This document shows, in pieces, positions 43,458 to 53,278 of a stretch of DNA of 64,000 bases; within the stretch, counting starts at the first letter, position 1; every line of letters begins with the position of its first letter. A program made the position numbers and the translations under genes. The DNA lies in the NCBI GenBank assembly GCA_038136035.1, contig JAYPYV010000009.1, forward strand, positions 1-64,000, given 5' to 3'. Below the pieces are notes generated by a model. The model worked only from the letters and a program-made list of their open reading frames with translations, was not told the origin of the DNA and made no database searches. This DNA comes from UBA9926 sp023261215 (lineage in GTDB: Bacteria; Pseudomonadota; Gammaproteobacteria; Pseudomonadales; Azotimanducaceae).

Positions 43458-44344
43458 TGAGCCTACGGAATACAGCACAGGAATCGTCGAGCACGACGCA
43501 TTTGGTCATTATTTCTGGGCGCTCAGGCTCTGGGAAAAGTACGGCACTTCATGTTCTAGAGGATTTAGGGTTTTACAGCGTCGACAACTTGCCGGCATCA
43601 CTGACTGAGCCGCTTCTCGATCGATCTAAATCGCACGCCCTTCCACCTCGTATTGCGATCAGTATCGATGCACGCAATATCCCTCACGACCTTGAGGCTT
43701 TCCCAGAATTACTCGCTGAACTGAAAGACGTTAAGCTCACTGTGGTCTTCTTGGATGCTCGGACGGCGACCCTTATTCAGCGGTTCAGTGAAACGCGGAG
43801 ACGACATCCCCTCTCCAGCGCCTCAGTTGATCTGAAAGAGGCTTTAGAGAAAGAATCGGCCCTGCTTGATGGCCTATCCAGCATGGCGTCGCTCAAAATC
43901 GACACCACCAATCTTTCGCTTCACGAGCTTCGAGAAGAGATCCGGTCTAGGGTCGCTGAGACAGATCATCGCTGCAGCCTTCTGATTGAATCATTCGCTT
44001 TCAAGCATGGGGTACCCGTGGACGCAGATTTCGTCTTTGATGTGCGGTCTTTACCTAACCCTCACTGGCAAGCGAATCTCCGTGCCTTGACGGGTCTTGA
44101 TCAGGGGGTGATCGAGTTTCTTGAAAACCACCAAGAGGTCCTCGAAATGCGGGCCGATCTCACCCATTTCATCACCAAGTGGCTTCCAAGTCTTAAAGCG
44201 AGCAATCGGAGCTACATTACGATCGCGATCGGGTGCACGGGCGGGCAGCATCGAAGCGTTTACTTCGCAACGATGCTGAGTCGCCATTTCCTCGCCGAAG
44301 GTGAACAAGTGATTACACGTCACCGAGAAATCGAGGGCGTTTAG
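43457..44344 (+). CDS. rapZ: RNase adapter protein RapZ
   Basis: P-loop protein that in E. coli guides RNase E to the GlmZ small RNA and so tunes glucosamine-6-phosphate supply. N-terminal Walker A ISGRSGSGKSTALHVLEDLGF, and C-terminal domain with GCTGGQHRSVY. 295 residues. Part of the ptsN-rapZ-npr unit. Confidence 0.95.
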   Translation: MSLRNTAQESSSTTHLVIISGRSGSGKSTALHVLEDLGFYSVDNLPASLTEPLLDRSKSHALPPRIAISIDARNIPHDLEAFPELLAELKDVKLTVVFLDARTATLIQRFSETRRRHPLSSASVDLKEALEKESALLDGLSSMASLKIDTTNLSLHELREEIRSRVAETDHRCSLLIESFAFKHGVPVDADFVFDVRSLPNPHWQANLRALTGLDQGVIEFLENHQEVLEMRADLTHFITKWLPSLKASNRSYITIAIGCTGGQHRSVYFATMLSRHFLAEGEQVITRHREIEGV

Positions 44345-44354
44345 GCGCACAGTC

Positions 44355-44627
44355 ATGATTAATCAAGCCATTATCGTCACTAATCCCAGAGGACTTCATG
44401 CGAGATCAGCCTCGGCCATCGTAAAACTCGGTCAGACTTTCGAATCAAGCATAAAATTTGAAAAAGATGGCCGCTTTGCGGGCGGCCGCAACATTATGGA
44501 ATTACTTTTGCTTGAAGCACCCAAAGGAACTTCTTTGGTGCTGCATTGTGAAGGCCCTGATGAGGAGCAAGCCGCGAGAGAAATGATCGATCTGTTCGCT
44601 AGGAATTTTGGCGAGACCGAGACCTGA
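44355..44627 (+). CDS. ptsO: Phosphocarrier protein NPr (HPr family)
   Basis: HPr-like carrier of the nitrogen PTS. The phosphorylated histidine is in PRGLHARSAS (residue 15). The regulatory-serine region reads AGGRNIMELLLLEA, which fits NPr rather than sugar HPr. 90 residues. Three bases before mgtE. Confidence 0.93.
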   Translation: MINQAIIVTNPRGLHARSASAIVKLGQTFESSIKFEKDGRFAGGRNIMELLLLEAPKGTSLVLHCEGPDEEQAAREMIDLFARNFGETET

Positions 44628-44630
44628 GCC

Positions 44631-45971
44631 ATGGATCGCGACGAATTTAACGCAACGCTCAGTGAAGCGATTGATCAAGGGGACGCCATCGGAATTCGGG
44701 CACTATTGGAAGAGCTCGAATTCGCAGATGTTGCCGACCTGTTAAGCCATTCTCCCGCGCCCTCAAGACGAGCCCTTTGGGAGAGCTTTGACGAGACGTT
44801 CAAGGGCAATGTAATCGCTTACGTTGACGAAGATCTGATTGCCGAACTCTTCGCAGAGCAAACCGCTGAGGAAATTGCCCAGGTTATTGAGCGCGTCCCA
44901 GACGCGGACGACCTCACAGACATCATTCAGAATTTGCCGCATGCCATGGGCGACGAAATTCTCGAATCACTGGATGAGACGAACAGAAGCCGAATCGAAA
45001 AACTGCTCACCTACCCCACAGACTCCGCGGGCGGACTCATGGACACCGACCTTGTGTCCGTGCGCCAAGACGTCTCCATTGACGTGGTCCTGCGCTACCT
45101 TCGACGACACCAGCAACTTCCTGACGCGACCGATCAGATCTTTGTGGTAAGCGAGGAAGGTAAATTCCTAGGCAACCTCGCCATCAATCGGATTCTCGTG
45201 TCAGATCCGAGCACACTTGTTGCAGACTGCATGGACCAACGATTTGAGGGGATTCCCGCAACGCTTTCGCGAAGAGAAGTGGCCACCGTGTTCGAGCGAT
45301 ACGATTTGATTTCCATGCCCGTACTCGACGATGAAGGCTTCTTGGTTGGTCGAGTAACCATTGACGACGTGGTCGATGTCATTATCGACGAAGCCGACCA
45401 CTCGATTCTGGGTATGGCGGGGCTGAGCGAAGAAGACGACACCTTCGCTCCGGTTCTGTCTAGTGTGCAGAGGCGCGCTGTATGGCTTGGCGCGAACCTT
45501 CTCACCGCCTTCCTAGCCTCCGCCGTTATTAATGTGTTTGAGGGCACCATCGAAAAGGTTGTGGCGCTGGCTGTGCTGATGCCCATCGTTGCGAGCATGG
45601 GTGGCGTGGCAGGCAGTCAAACGCTCACGTTGGTTATTCGAGGCATGGGCCAGGGCATCATTCATTCAAACAATGTGAATTGGCTCATTCGTCGAGAAGT
45701 TGGTGTTGGAGTGGTTAATGGCGTTGGGTGGGCGGTCGTCGTGGGTTTGGGCACACTCCTTGTCTTCAGCGATCACCAACTTGCATTCATCATTGCCATC
45801 GCCCTGATCATCAATATTTCCATCGCCGCAATCACCGGCGCAATCCTTCCGCACCTGCTTTCAAAACTTGGTATTGATCCAGCCATTGCAGGGATGGTGG
45901 TGCTGACTACCGTCACAGACGTGGTCGGTTTTCTGTCGTTTTTGGGCCTGGCTGCGGTCTTTTACGCGTGA
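44631..45971 (+). CDS. mgtE: Magnesium transporter MgtE
   Basis: Homodimeric magnesium channel gated by its cytoplasmic magnesium-sensing domains. In order: N-domain (about 1-125), paired CBS domains (about 130-250, with YPTDSAGGLMDTD opening), and five transmembrane helices from about 275, including LMPIVASMGGVAGSQTLTLVIRG near the pore. 446 residues, normal. It follows npr by three bases and precedes darP by seven. Confidence 0.95.
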   Translation: MDRDEFNATLSEAIDQGDAIGIRALLEELEFADVADLLSHSPAPSRRALWESFDETFKGNVIAYVDEDLIAELFAEQTAEEIAQVIERVPDADDLTDIIQNLPHAMGDEILESLDETNRSRIEKLLTYPTDSAGGLMDTDLVSVRQDVSIDVVLRYLRRHQQLPDATDQIFVVSEEGKFLGNLAINRILVSDPSTLVADCMDQRFEGIPATLSRREVATVFERYDLISMPVLDDEGFLVGRVTIDDVVDVIIDEADHSILGMAGLSEEDDTFAPVLSSVQRRAVWLGANLLTAFLASAVINVFEGTIEKVVALAVLMPIVASMGGVAGSQTLTLVIRGMGQGIIHSNNVNWLIRREVGVGVVNGVGWAVVVGLGTLLVFSDHQLAFIIAIALIINISIAAITGAILPHLLSKLGIDPAIAGMVVLTTVTDVVGFLSFLGLAAVFYA

Positions 45972-45978
45972 GGAATCC

Positions 45979-46569
45979 ATGACCGAGCTCGACTCAACCA
46001 TCGTGAGCAAATCTCAAGAAAAGCGAGAAGCAGAAGCGGTATCGCAGCTTGCCGAACAGCTTTGCCAACTAAAGCGCAAGCAGTTGGATCGACTCCCCTA
46101 CCCAAATCTCGTCGATGCCATCATGACGTACCAAAAAATCACCAAGGGGAACGCCAGGAAGCGACAACTGGGTTTCATCAGTCGACAATTGAGGCGCTTG
46201 GATCTCGATGTCATCAAAACGCTGATTCAAAGATTCGACAGTTCAACCCCTCAGCATCAGCAGCTCATCAGCCAACTTGAGCATTACCGATCGCGCCTCA
46301 TTGCGTCAGATCCATTGGTGATTGACGAACTATCCGCGCACTTTCCAAGCATCGATCGGCAACATCTCAGATCGCTTGTTAGACGCGCGCAGAAGGAGAT
46401 CGAGGCGGTCGAAGAGGCAACATCATCAGAGCGTGAAGGCGAGCCTTTAATCTCACCCGAAGATTCGTTTCGATCAAAGCCGGCTGGAAAAGATCTTTTT
46501 GCCTACCTCAAATCGCTTGCCGACGAGCACCTGATCAGCCTCGCCACGCTGGAATCTGATGCCTTATGA
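45979..46569 (+). CDS. darP: Ribosome-associated protein DarP (YjgA, DUF615)
   Basis: Basic, helical 50S-associated assembly factor. Family pattern: KSQEKREAEAVSQLAEQL, LVDAIMTYQKITKGNARKRQLGFISRQLR and LRSLVRRAQKE. 196 residues. It converges on the nitrilase gene, with the last 35 bases of each gene overlapping. The tldD/pmbA genes common at this locus are missing. Confidence 0.92.
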   Translation: MTELDSTIVSKSQEKREAEAVSQLAEQLCQLKRKQLDRLPYPNLVDAIMTYQKITKGNARKRQLGFISRQLRRLDLDVIKTLIQRFDSSTPQHQQLISQLEHYRSRLIASDPLVIDELSAHFPSIDRQHLRSLVRRAQKEIEAVEEATSSEREGEPLISPEDSFRSKPAGKDLFAYLKSLADEHLISLATLESDAL

Positions 46570-47416
46570 TCTTGAGCTGCGCGAGATCGAGATCGACGAC
46601 CAACAATCCTGGGCGGTCGCTCAAGCGTCCAATCACATCACCCCAGGGGCTCACCACCATTGAATGGCCGTAAGTTTCTCGACCACTGTCGTGCACTCCA
46701 GTCTGACAAGCGGCGACCACGAACGCTGAATTTTCAATCGCCCGAGCGCGCAATAGCACCTCGAAGTGCGCCTCACCCGTTGGCCGAGTAAACGCCGAGG
46801 GTATCGCAAGGATTTCGGCGCCCATGCGCGTTAATTCCCGATAAAGATGTGGGAATCGAATGTCATAACAGACACTAAGACCCACTATGGCAAAGGGTGT
46901 GGGCACAACGACCGGGGTAGTACCTGGTTCGTAAGTCTCTGATTCTCGGTAGATCCGAGAGACATCATTCACTTCTACGTCAAAAAGGTGTCGCTTATCA
47001 TACCGACCAACCAGCTCGCCATGAGGGTCGATCGCCATCGATGCCGCGCGAACTCGACCCCCGTCAACCTCACTCCCGTCTGGGCGGGTTGCAAGCGGTA
47101 ACGTGCCACCAAAGACCCAGGTTCGTTTTTCCTTGGCTAACACTCTGAGTGCCGGCAGAATGCGTTCTTTCTCCTTGGCGTGGACTGACGGTTGATTCAA
47201 ACCTTCAGATTCGGCTTGCCCCAGTGCCAACACGCCACTCGATGCCAATGCGGCAAAGTTTTCGGGTAGAAAAATAGCATCGACAGACCCTGGCTGAATA
47301 TCGCACGTGATCAATCGTAATTGATCAAGACTGATGTCAACCTGACGACTACTGGTCATCTGCACAAGTGCGATACGACAGTTATTAGACTCAGGTGAGT
47401 TCGGTCTGTCGGTCAT
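46535..47416 (-). CDS. Carbon-nitrogen hydrolase (nitrilase superfamily, Nit2/YafV-like)
   Basis: Amidase-type enzyme with the catalytic triad Glu-Lys-Cys in FLPENFA, YDKRHLFDVEV and SVCYDIRFP. In related proteins the substrate is an omega-amide or deaminated glutathione; that role is inferred. 293 residues. Starts by ATGA overlap with yhdP, as in Pseudomonas, where the same gene pair occurs. Its 3' end overlaps darP. Confidence 0.9.
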   Translation of the reverse strand: MTDRPNSPESNNCRIALVQMTSSRQVDISLDQLRLITCDIQPGSVDAIFLPENFAALASSGVLALGQAESEGLNQPSVHAKEKERILPALRVLAKEKRTWVFGGTLPLATRPDGSEVDGGRVRAASMAIDPHGELVGRYDKRHLFDVEVNDVSRIYRESETYEPGTTPVVVPTPFAIVGLSVCYDIRFPHLYRELTRMGAEILAIPSAFTRPTGEAHFEVLLRARAIENSAFVVAACQTGVHDSGRETYGHSMVVSPWGDVIGRLSDRPGLLVVDLDLAQLKIIRHQIPAWRG

Positions 47417-50400
47417 GGTGATTTTCGCTCACCCGTGGCCTCAGTGCCCGACGCATCCATGACCTCATCGGTCGACGCTCGAATCGACGAATCAAACACC
47501 GCGACCAGCTCGACCATCGGCTCTTCAAGCGTTCCGGTGAGCTCGTACTTCAAGCTGGTTAACTCATCAATCTGATTCTTGAACACTTGCTGCGCAAGCA
47601 AGACGCCCGCACCCACGAGCGGGCCCGTTGCAATCGCACTGTAAGCGGCATACCAAGGCAGATTTTTATTGAGTGGCAACGTGACAATTAAATCGTAGTC
47701 GATCACTTCACTGGGCACAGCCAACTCACCCGCAAATGTCAGTTGGCTGCCTGGACCAGAAATCACCACGGGATCCTTCGTCTGGATCAGACCAGGCGTG
47801 AGATTGAAACTACCCCCCACCTCGTTAAAGGCATGACCTTCGCCTAATACATTGGCCAAATCTAAACTAAGACGCTGGGCGATTTCTGCAAAATCAAACA
47901 CACCTAACAGTTTCAAGGCGCCACTCGCCGCGTCTGCTTGAACGATTTTCCCCTTACCACCTTTCATCGAAAAGGCACCGCTCAAGCGGGTTTCACTGAT
48001 ATTCAAGGGCGAGCCGGGCCACTCGAAGTCTGCTTGCATCAAGAAATCACTGCCTTCAAGGCCTGCGGCGAATCCCCATGCCTCCAATGAGGCGCGAACA
48101 TCTGGAACCGCTATGGTGCCTTTAAAATGCGATGTTGGGTCACGCACCGCCATTTGCCAAACGAGCGGCTCCGAACTTAAAACCTCCATTCCTTTGACTT
48201 TTGCAGAGAGATTTTCGATCAGCACAGCAGCGTCAGCTGGGACAACGTCAAAAGACCAAGCGCCGTAATCCTCGCCATCAACCGTCAGTGATCGAAGATC
48301 CAAACGCATCGGCACCAGATCCTCACTTTTAAGCCCCAATAGGGGATCACCCGAAGCGTCCGACGTCAGGGCCAAATAATCGATCAAAGCCTCCACACGT
48401 TTGGTATCACTATCGTTCACTTGGATCCGACCTCTGATCTCATCATCCATGACATCAAATACCCAAGCTTCTTCCGTCGCGGAAACAACTAAATCGGCTC
48501 GTTCAAATTCGAGGCCAAAAAAATCGAGACTGTCGACAGAAATAGACAGCTCATCCAGGCGTTCTCGGAAGGTCGAGGCAACCTCTTGACTTGCCTCTTC
48601 AAATGCTTCGATAAATTCAATCCACTCTTCTGCGCCTACAAATGCGGTCTGGCCTACCACTCGTAACGCATCGAACGTACCCGCCTGAGCCACTGGCCTG
48701 CCCAATTGGATCAAACCACCCAAGACCTGATTTTGCTCCAGCTTCAAAACACCTGTCAGCGCATCATCGATCTCAAAACTAATCTCCGACCCGTCATCGT
48801 CGAACACTTGTAAAAGGTGCAGATTTCGACCGCTGTCAGCGCTGATCTTGGCCAAAGGCGGCGGCATCGACACGGTCACGCCTTTTAATCCTGACCATAA
48901 TTCGATACTCGGCTGGTTAACACGCCCCCCAAAGGGAATTTGCAGGGTCGCTTCGAAGCGCGATCGACCCTCAGCGAACTTCAAGATCGCTAGATCCAAC
49001 CAGTCGTCTAGCTTAGCGATGACCATTTCTCCACCAAGATTGATACGCGTGACACCACCTGCCCCGACCATCTCTGTTTCTATGGTGGCCTGAGCGGGTT
49101 CACCCAGGATCCGAAGGGAGACTGATGGTGCGCTCAGTCCACCATCAGTCGCGTATCGGAACATGCCATCCAACGCGGTTAACTCGAGATCGAACTCTGG
49201 CATCACCATGTGAGCATCCTTCATCTCAACCGTCGCATCCACCAACAGTGGATCCAGACCCTCAAGCAGCGGCACATCAAGGATCAACCGGCCAGAGAGC
49301 GCGCCTCCACCCTGCCACTGCCTCGCAAAATCATTAACACTCGCCGCAACCGGGGTCTCCTTGAGAACATTCAAAAGATCCCCTTGGCTACCGCTGAGCG
49401 GCGAATCGATCAAAAGACGCTCCGCCCCGCGATCCCAACTCAAGCTTTCCGCTATAAGAGAAGCTGGACCCAAGGCCGCGTCGAAGAAGACCCCTTGCAA
49501 ATCTTGGGCTTGAATCCCTTGATTACTGACGTGCACCCCCCCTTTGAGCTGATATAGATGAGGCCAATCCGAGGCAAATTCGAGTTCTGCTTGATTCGCC
49601 TCAATTGCAATGCTGTAGATCTTCTCTTCTTTGGGCTGTCGCTGATCCAACGATCCATGGACGATAAGACCTGTGGTATCGCCAGACCCTGAAACGATGG
49701 CATCATCAAGCCAGTCAATGGCTGATTGAGGCACCGTCGACGGAATGAAAGGAAGCGAATCCCTCAATCGAAAATCTGCTGCACCAATCACCAATCCCCA
49801 CGTTCGTGAGCCAAAGTCGGGGGTGATATTCATCTGCAATTTGCCACGGGCCCGCACGCTGTCCGCCGTCGCTTCGAGCAAGCCACTCCCTAAACGCCAC
49901 GTGCCATCCTCGAAGTGATAAGCCAACTGACCTCTGACTTGATCTAACACCCAGGGTTGCGGATAGAGCTTAGGGAAATGAAGGCTTAGCGACGTTGCAT
50001 CGATACTCAAATCACCCTCACGTACGCCAATGTCAAGAAACCCGCGAACCCCTTTAAAACCAGGCAAAACGCCATCGGTTTCTAACGAGGCATCCTCCAA
50101 GTCCGCTTGAATTCTGAGCGTCTCGATAAAGTCATTGAGCCGCGCTGAGGCCATCACAGCGCTCAGGTCAAGGGAAGGATGGGTTGATTTAAGCGCATCT
50201 CGCAGAGAGGGCGACACCAACCGGGCCTGGCTCAATTGGGTTGAGGCGCTCTCGGAAATTTCAATGCTGGGCAATGCCAATGCGAATCGCGCAACTTCAG
50301 AAGACCAATCAACACCCATTGAAAACGCGGGTAGCTCAAACACCCCCTCACCCAGATCCATTTTCGATAGGCGCGCTGTGATGTCGACTTGCTCAGCCAT

Positions 50401-51297
50401 TAAATCAAATCCGCCGTCAAACTCGAGCTCAATGTCCAGCAGTTGATCGATGGTCGTCTCAGGCGGGGATTTAAGTGCGGCCATCCCCTTCACCGTTCCA
50501 GATCCTGAGCGGCTCTCAACCCATAGCGCTAGATTCATAACTTGCTCGTCAAACGGCGCCGGCAGTTGTGCGCTCACAAGATTTGAAGGCAGATCGCCAA
50601 CCTCAGCATAAGCACTAAAATTAGAGGATAAAAATCGTCCCGGTTGGTCATCAAAGACCGCTGAAAATCGCAAGTTTTGAAGTTGGAAAGGACGTTCAGC
50701 ACCGCTTTGATCCAGCATCAAATCCAACGTTCCTTTCGCGACGCGGCGCGGGCCCGTCTGAGTGAGAAACAATCCAGAGGGATTCATTGCCGACACCAGC
50801 CAATCTTGATCGCCTTGAATCAGCCGAATAGCAAAATCGGTCAGTGCCAATTGCTCGACACGACCAAAATTAATGAGTGATTTCTCTCCTGCCTCAAGGG
50901 GTCTACCCGCGAACAACCACCGTCCGTCTGATTGCTGCTTCAGCACCATTTCCAAACCAGAGATCGTCAATGATCGGACCGCAAGGCGCTGCTCAATCAT
51001 CGACCGGAACAGGTCAACACGGATAGAGAGTGACCGGATTCGAGCGTCGGCGCTCTGCGGTGTGATCCCGAAAAGGAGCACATCCTCAACTTGGATTTCA
51101 GGGTCAAGCAGATTAAGGCGTGCCGAAATGCTCTGGAATTGCAGGCGAAAACCCAAGGTTTCGCTCAGCGATTGCTGCAACTCATCGCGGTACTCAGTGG
51201 CCAGGTTTGCGGCGAAACGTAAACTCGTTATGAATAGCGCAAACCCCAGAAGAGCGACGATCAACCCGACCCGAATCCAACCGAAGAAACGACTCAT
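47413..51297 (-). CDS. yhdP: AsmA-like envelope phospholipid-transport protein YhdP
   Basis: Very large inner-membrane-anchored periplasmic protein of the TamB/YdbH/YhdP group, implicated in E. coli in phospholipid transfer to the outer membrane. One N-terminal membrane helix (residues about 6-24), then long beta-rich repeats, and a C-terminal AsmA-like/DUF3971 region. The ATG at 51297 gives 1294 residues; a TTG at 51321 is also open. Located between nitrilase and rng, as in other gammaproteobacteria. Confidence 0.92.
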   Translation of the reverse strand: MSRFFGWIRVGLIVALLGFALFITSLRFAANLATEYRDELQQSLSETLGFRLQFQSISARLNLLDPEIQVEDVLLFGITPQSADARIRSLSIRVDLFRSMIEQRLAVRSLTISGLEMVLKQQSDGRWLFAGRPLEAGEKSLINFGRVEQLALTDFAIRLIQGDQDWLVSAMNPSGLFLTQTGPRRVAKGTLDLMLDQSGAERPFQLQNLRFSAVFDDQPGRFLSSNFSAYAEVGDLPSNLVSAQLPAPFDEQVMNLALWVESRSGSGTVKGMAALKSPPETTIDQLLDIELEFDGGFDLMAEQVDITARLSKMDLGEGVFELPAFSMGVDWSSEVARFALALPSIEISESASTQLSQARLVSPSLRDALKSTHPSLDLSAVMASARLNDFIETLRIQADLEDASLETDGVLPGFKGVRGFLDIGVREGDLSIDATSLSLHFPKLYPQPWVLDQVRGQLAYHFEDGTWRLGSGLLEATADSVRARGKLQMNITPDFGSRTWGLVIGAADFRLRDSLPFIPSTVPQSAIDWLDDAIVSGSGDTTGLIVHGSLDQRQPKEEKIYSIAIEANQAELEFASDWPHLYQLKGGVHVSNQGIQAQDLQGVFFDAALGPASLIAESLSWDRGAERLLIDSPLSGSQGDLLNVLKETPVAASVNDFARQWQGGGALSGRLILDVPLLEGLDPLLVDATVEMKDAHMVMPEFDLELTALDGMFRYATDGGLSAPSVSLRILGEPAQATIETEMVGAGGVTRINLGGEMVIAKLDDWLDLAILKFAEGRSRFEATLQIPFGGRVNQPSIELWSGLKGVTVSMPPPLAKISADSGRNLHLLQVFDDDGSEISFEIDDALTGVLKLEQNQVLGGLIQLGRPVAQAGTFDALRVVGQTAFVGAEEWIEFIEAFEEASQEVASTFRERLDELSISVDSLDFFGLEFERADLVVSATEEAWVFDVMDDEIRGRIQVNDSDTKRVEALIDYLALTSDASGDPLLGLKSEDLVPMRLDLRSLTVDGEDYGAWSFDVVPADAAVLIENLSAKVKGMEVLSSEPLVWQMAVRDPTSHFKGTIAVPDVRASLEAWGFAAGLEGSDFLMQADFEWPGSPLNISETRLSGAFSMKGGKGKIVQADAASGALKLLGVFDFAEIAQRLSLDLANVLGEGHAFNEVGGSFNLTPGLIQTKDPVVISGPGSQLTFAGELAVPSEVIDYDLIVTLPLNKNLPWYAAYSAIATGPLVGAGVLLAQQVFKNQIDELTSLKYELTGTLEEPMVELVAVFDSSIRASTDEVMDASGTEATGERKSP

Positions 51298-51358
51298 GCG
51301 CTCACCCGCGGCCCTCAGCAACCGAAAAAATCAGCGACAGCCCAGGGCGAGCTCTGAC

Positions 51359-52573
51359 TCAAGGAGACGCCTCCCTGTCTCCTGAACCCATCGAGGCATC
51401 CAGCGGCAATCCAACTCTCGACCTCGAAACGGCGAGCAACCCAAAAGGCAATACGTCGGAAACTTGGCAATGCAGACGATCGGTCGCACATAAATCTTTC
51501 ATTTTCTGCGCCACGCGACCTTCATCAGACTCGCTTCCCATATCGATAAAATCAATGACCGTTAAACCACCAATATTCCGCAATCGTAGGTGTCTTGCGA
51601 TCGCAACACAGGCTTCAAGATTCGTCTGCAGCGCGGTCGCAGCAAGATCCTTTTGCCCTAAATTACCTCCTGAATTCACATCCACCGTTGTCATAGCTTC
51701 GGTTTTTTCGATAATGATGTAGCCCCCGGATGGCAGGTTAACCCGCTTATCATGAACGGTTTCGACCGCGAGACCGGATTCAAGTTCATGACCGAGCGTG
51801 GGCTCTACCGCGCCTAGCTCACCCGCAAAGTCGGTTGCGAAGCGAGCGATAAACGACGCCACTTCATCTCTGATGCTTTCATCATCGATGCGAATTCTCG
51901 AGATTCGACTGTCGAGCAGATCTCTTAAGGTTCTGAGCGCGACAGGTAAGTCCTCATGAAGCTTCCTCGGTGTTCGGTCCTGCAAATAGCCGCTTTCGAT
52001 TTCGTCCCACTGCTCGACCAATGCGTCGAATTCATTTTCCAACGTTTCAATTGACTTACCCTCAGCCACTGTACGGGCGATTAACCCGAGCCCCGATGCA
52101 GCCGAAACGTCTGGGAGCAATCTCTTCAACCGTTCAATCTCGTCCTGATCGGTAATTTTCTTTGAAAGGCTGAACTGTTCTTGTCTCGGGACCAAAACCA
52201 AGTATCGAGAGGCCAGCGTAATGTTCATCGTGACTCTTGGGCCTTTTTGCCCCATGCCTTCCCGAATTACCTGGACCATCACCGACTGACCTTCTCGTAA
52301 CAGCTTTTGGATGGGCGGGTTACCTTCGTGCGTTTGATTTCGTCCCTCGGAAACGACCTCGGTGACGTGCAAAAACGCCATTTTATCGAGGGATATGTCG
52401 ATGAACGCGCTCTGCAGAGCAGGCACAACTCTCGATACTTTACCGGCGTAAATATTGCCACGAAGCATTTGCACCGATTGGTGTTCGACAAACACCTCGA
52501 GGACTTTGTTCTCCTCGACGAGTGCCACCTGAGTATCGTCCTGAGACTGGGCGATCCAAATTTCTCTACTCAA
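51359..52573 (-). CDS. rng: Ribonuclease G, lacking the C-terminal zinc-link
   Basis: Endoribonuclease of the RNase E/G family for 16S rRNA maturation and mRNA decay. Visible: S1-domain segment GNIYAGKVSRVVPALQSAFIDI, the 5'-sensor/RNase H-like region, and the catalytic aspartates in TTVDVNSG and IDFIDM. The protein stops shortly after SDVLPFGLLAVSRSR, about 20 residues on. It therefore has no CPxC zinc-link and no small dimer domain, both present in E. coli RNase G (489 residues). About 404 residues here. Start: TTG at 52573 with GAGG 6 bases upstream; another TTG at 52585 overlaps the maf stop. Confidence 0.88.
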   Translation of the reverse strand: MSREIWIAQSQDDTQVALVEENKVLEVFVEHQSVQMLRGNIYAGKVSRVVPALQSAFIDISLDKMAFLHVTEVVSEGRNQTHEGNPPIQKLLREGQSVMVQVIREGMGQKGPRVTMNITLASRYLVLVPRQEQFSLSKKITDQDEIERLKRLLPDVSAASGLGLIARTVAEGKSIETLENEFDALVEQWDEIESGYLQDRTPRKLHEDLPVALRTLRDLLDSRISRIRIDDESIRDEVASFIARFATDFAGELGAVEPTLGHELESGLAVETVHDKRVNLPSGGYIIIEKTEAMTTVDVNSGGNLGQKDLAATALQTNLEACVAIARHLRLRNIGGLTVIDFIDMGSESDEGRVAQKMKDLCATDRLHCQVSDVLPFGLLAVSRSRVGLPLDASMGSGDREASP

Positions 52574-52581
52574 AATTGACC

Positions 52582-53190
52582 TCAATTTTCACAATCACGT
52601 TCTTCATCACGAAACTGCCAAAGGGATAGTCCACTACGAGCGAATAACGCCTCGGTTTCAAACAACGGTAATCCCATCACGTTACTGTAACTGCCTTCGA
52701 TGCGTTCAACGAACAAAGCGCCCAATCCCTGAATACCGTAAGCACCTGCCTTATCGAAAGGCTCAGGAGTCGTCAAATAGCGACCAATCTCTTCTTCGCT
52801 CAATGCTTTGAATTTAACGCGCGATACAACAACGGCTGACTGAACCCCGTTGGCTCGTAGAGCAATGCCAGTATAAACCTCATGCCAGCCACCCGATAAT
52901 CGCCAAAGCATACGTTGGGCATCCTCAGCATTCTCTGGCTTGCCCAAAATATCACCGCTGGAGACGACCACCGTATCGGCTGCCAACACAGCAAATTCTT
53001 CCTGTTCTGCACTGGCTTCCGATTTTTCTTCTGCAAGTCGGCGAACGTAATCCTGGGCTAATTCGTTCTTTAACACCTTCTCATCAATGTTCGCTGGTCG
53101 GATCAAACAACGAACGCCCAATTGGGAGAGAAGCTCTGCCCGCCGTGGCGACGCTGACGCTAGAATCAACTCTAATCCTGGGAGTGCCAT
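52582..53190 (-). CDS. maf: Maf-family nucleotide pyrophosphatase (YhdE type)
   Basis: House-cleaning pyrophosphatase; YhdE-type members hydrolyse dTTP, UTP and modified pyrimidine triphosphates. Motifs: ILASASPRRAELLSQLG, VLAADTVVV and the PFDKAGAYGIQG block. 202 residues. Lies between mreD and rng, the conserved position of yhdE. Confidence 0.94.
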   Translation of the reverse strand: MALPGLELILASASPRRAELLSQLGVRCLIRPANIDEKVLKNELAQDYVRRLAEEKSEASAEQEEFAVLAADTVVVSSGDILGKPENAEDAQRMLWRLSGGWHEVYTGIALRANGVQSAVVVSRVKFKALSEEEIGRYLTTPEPFDKAGAYGIQGLGALFVERIEGSYSNVMGLPLFETEALFARSGLSLWQFRDEERDCEN

Positions 53191-53278
53191 CGGTTAACGC
53201 TCATCCCGTATCGTGTGATTTGTTAGCATCAACAGAACACCCATTATGAGAGGCCTCTTACCCGGTCTCGATTTCAGT

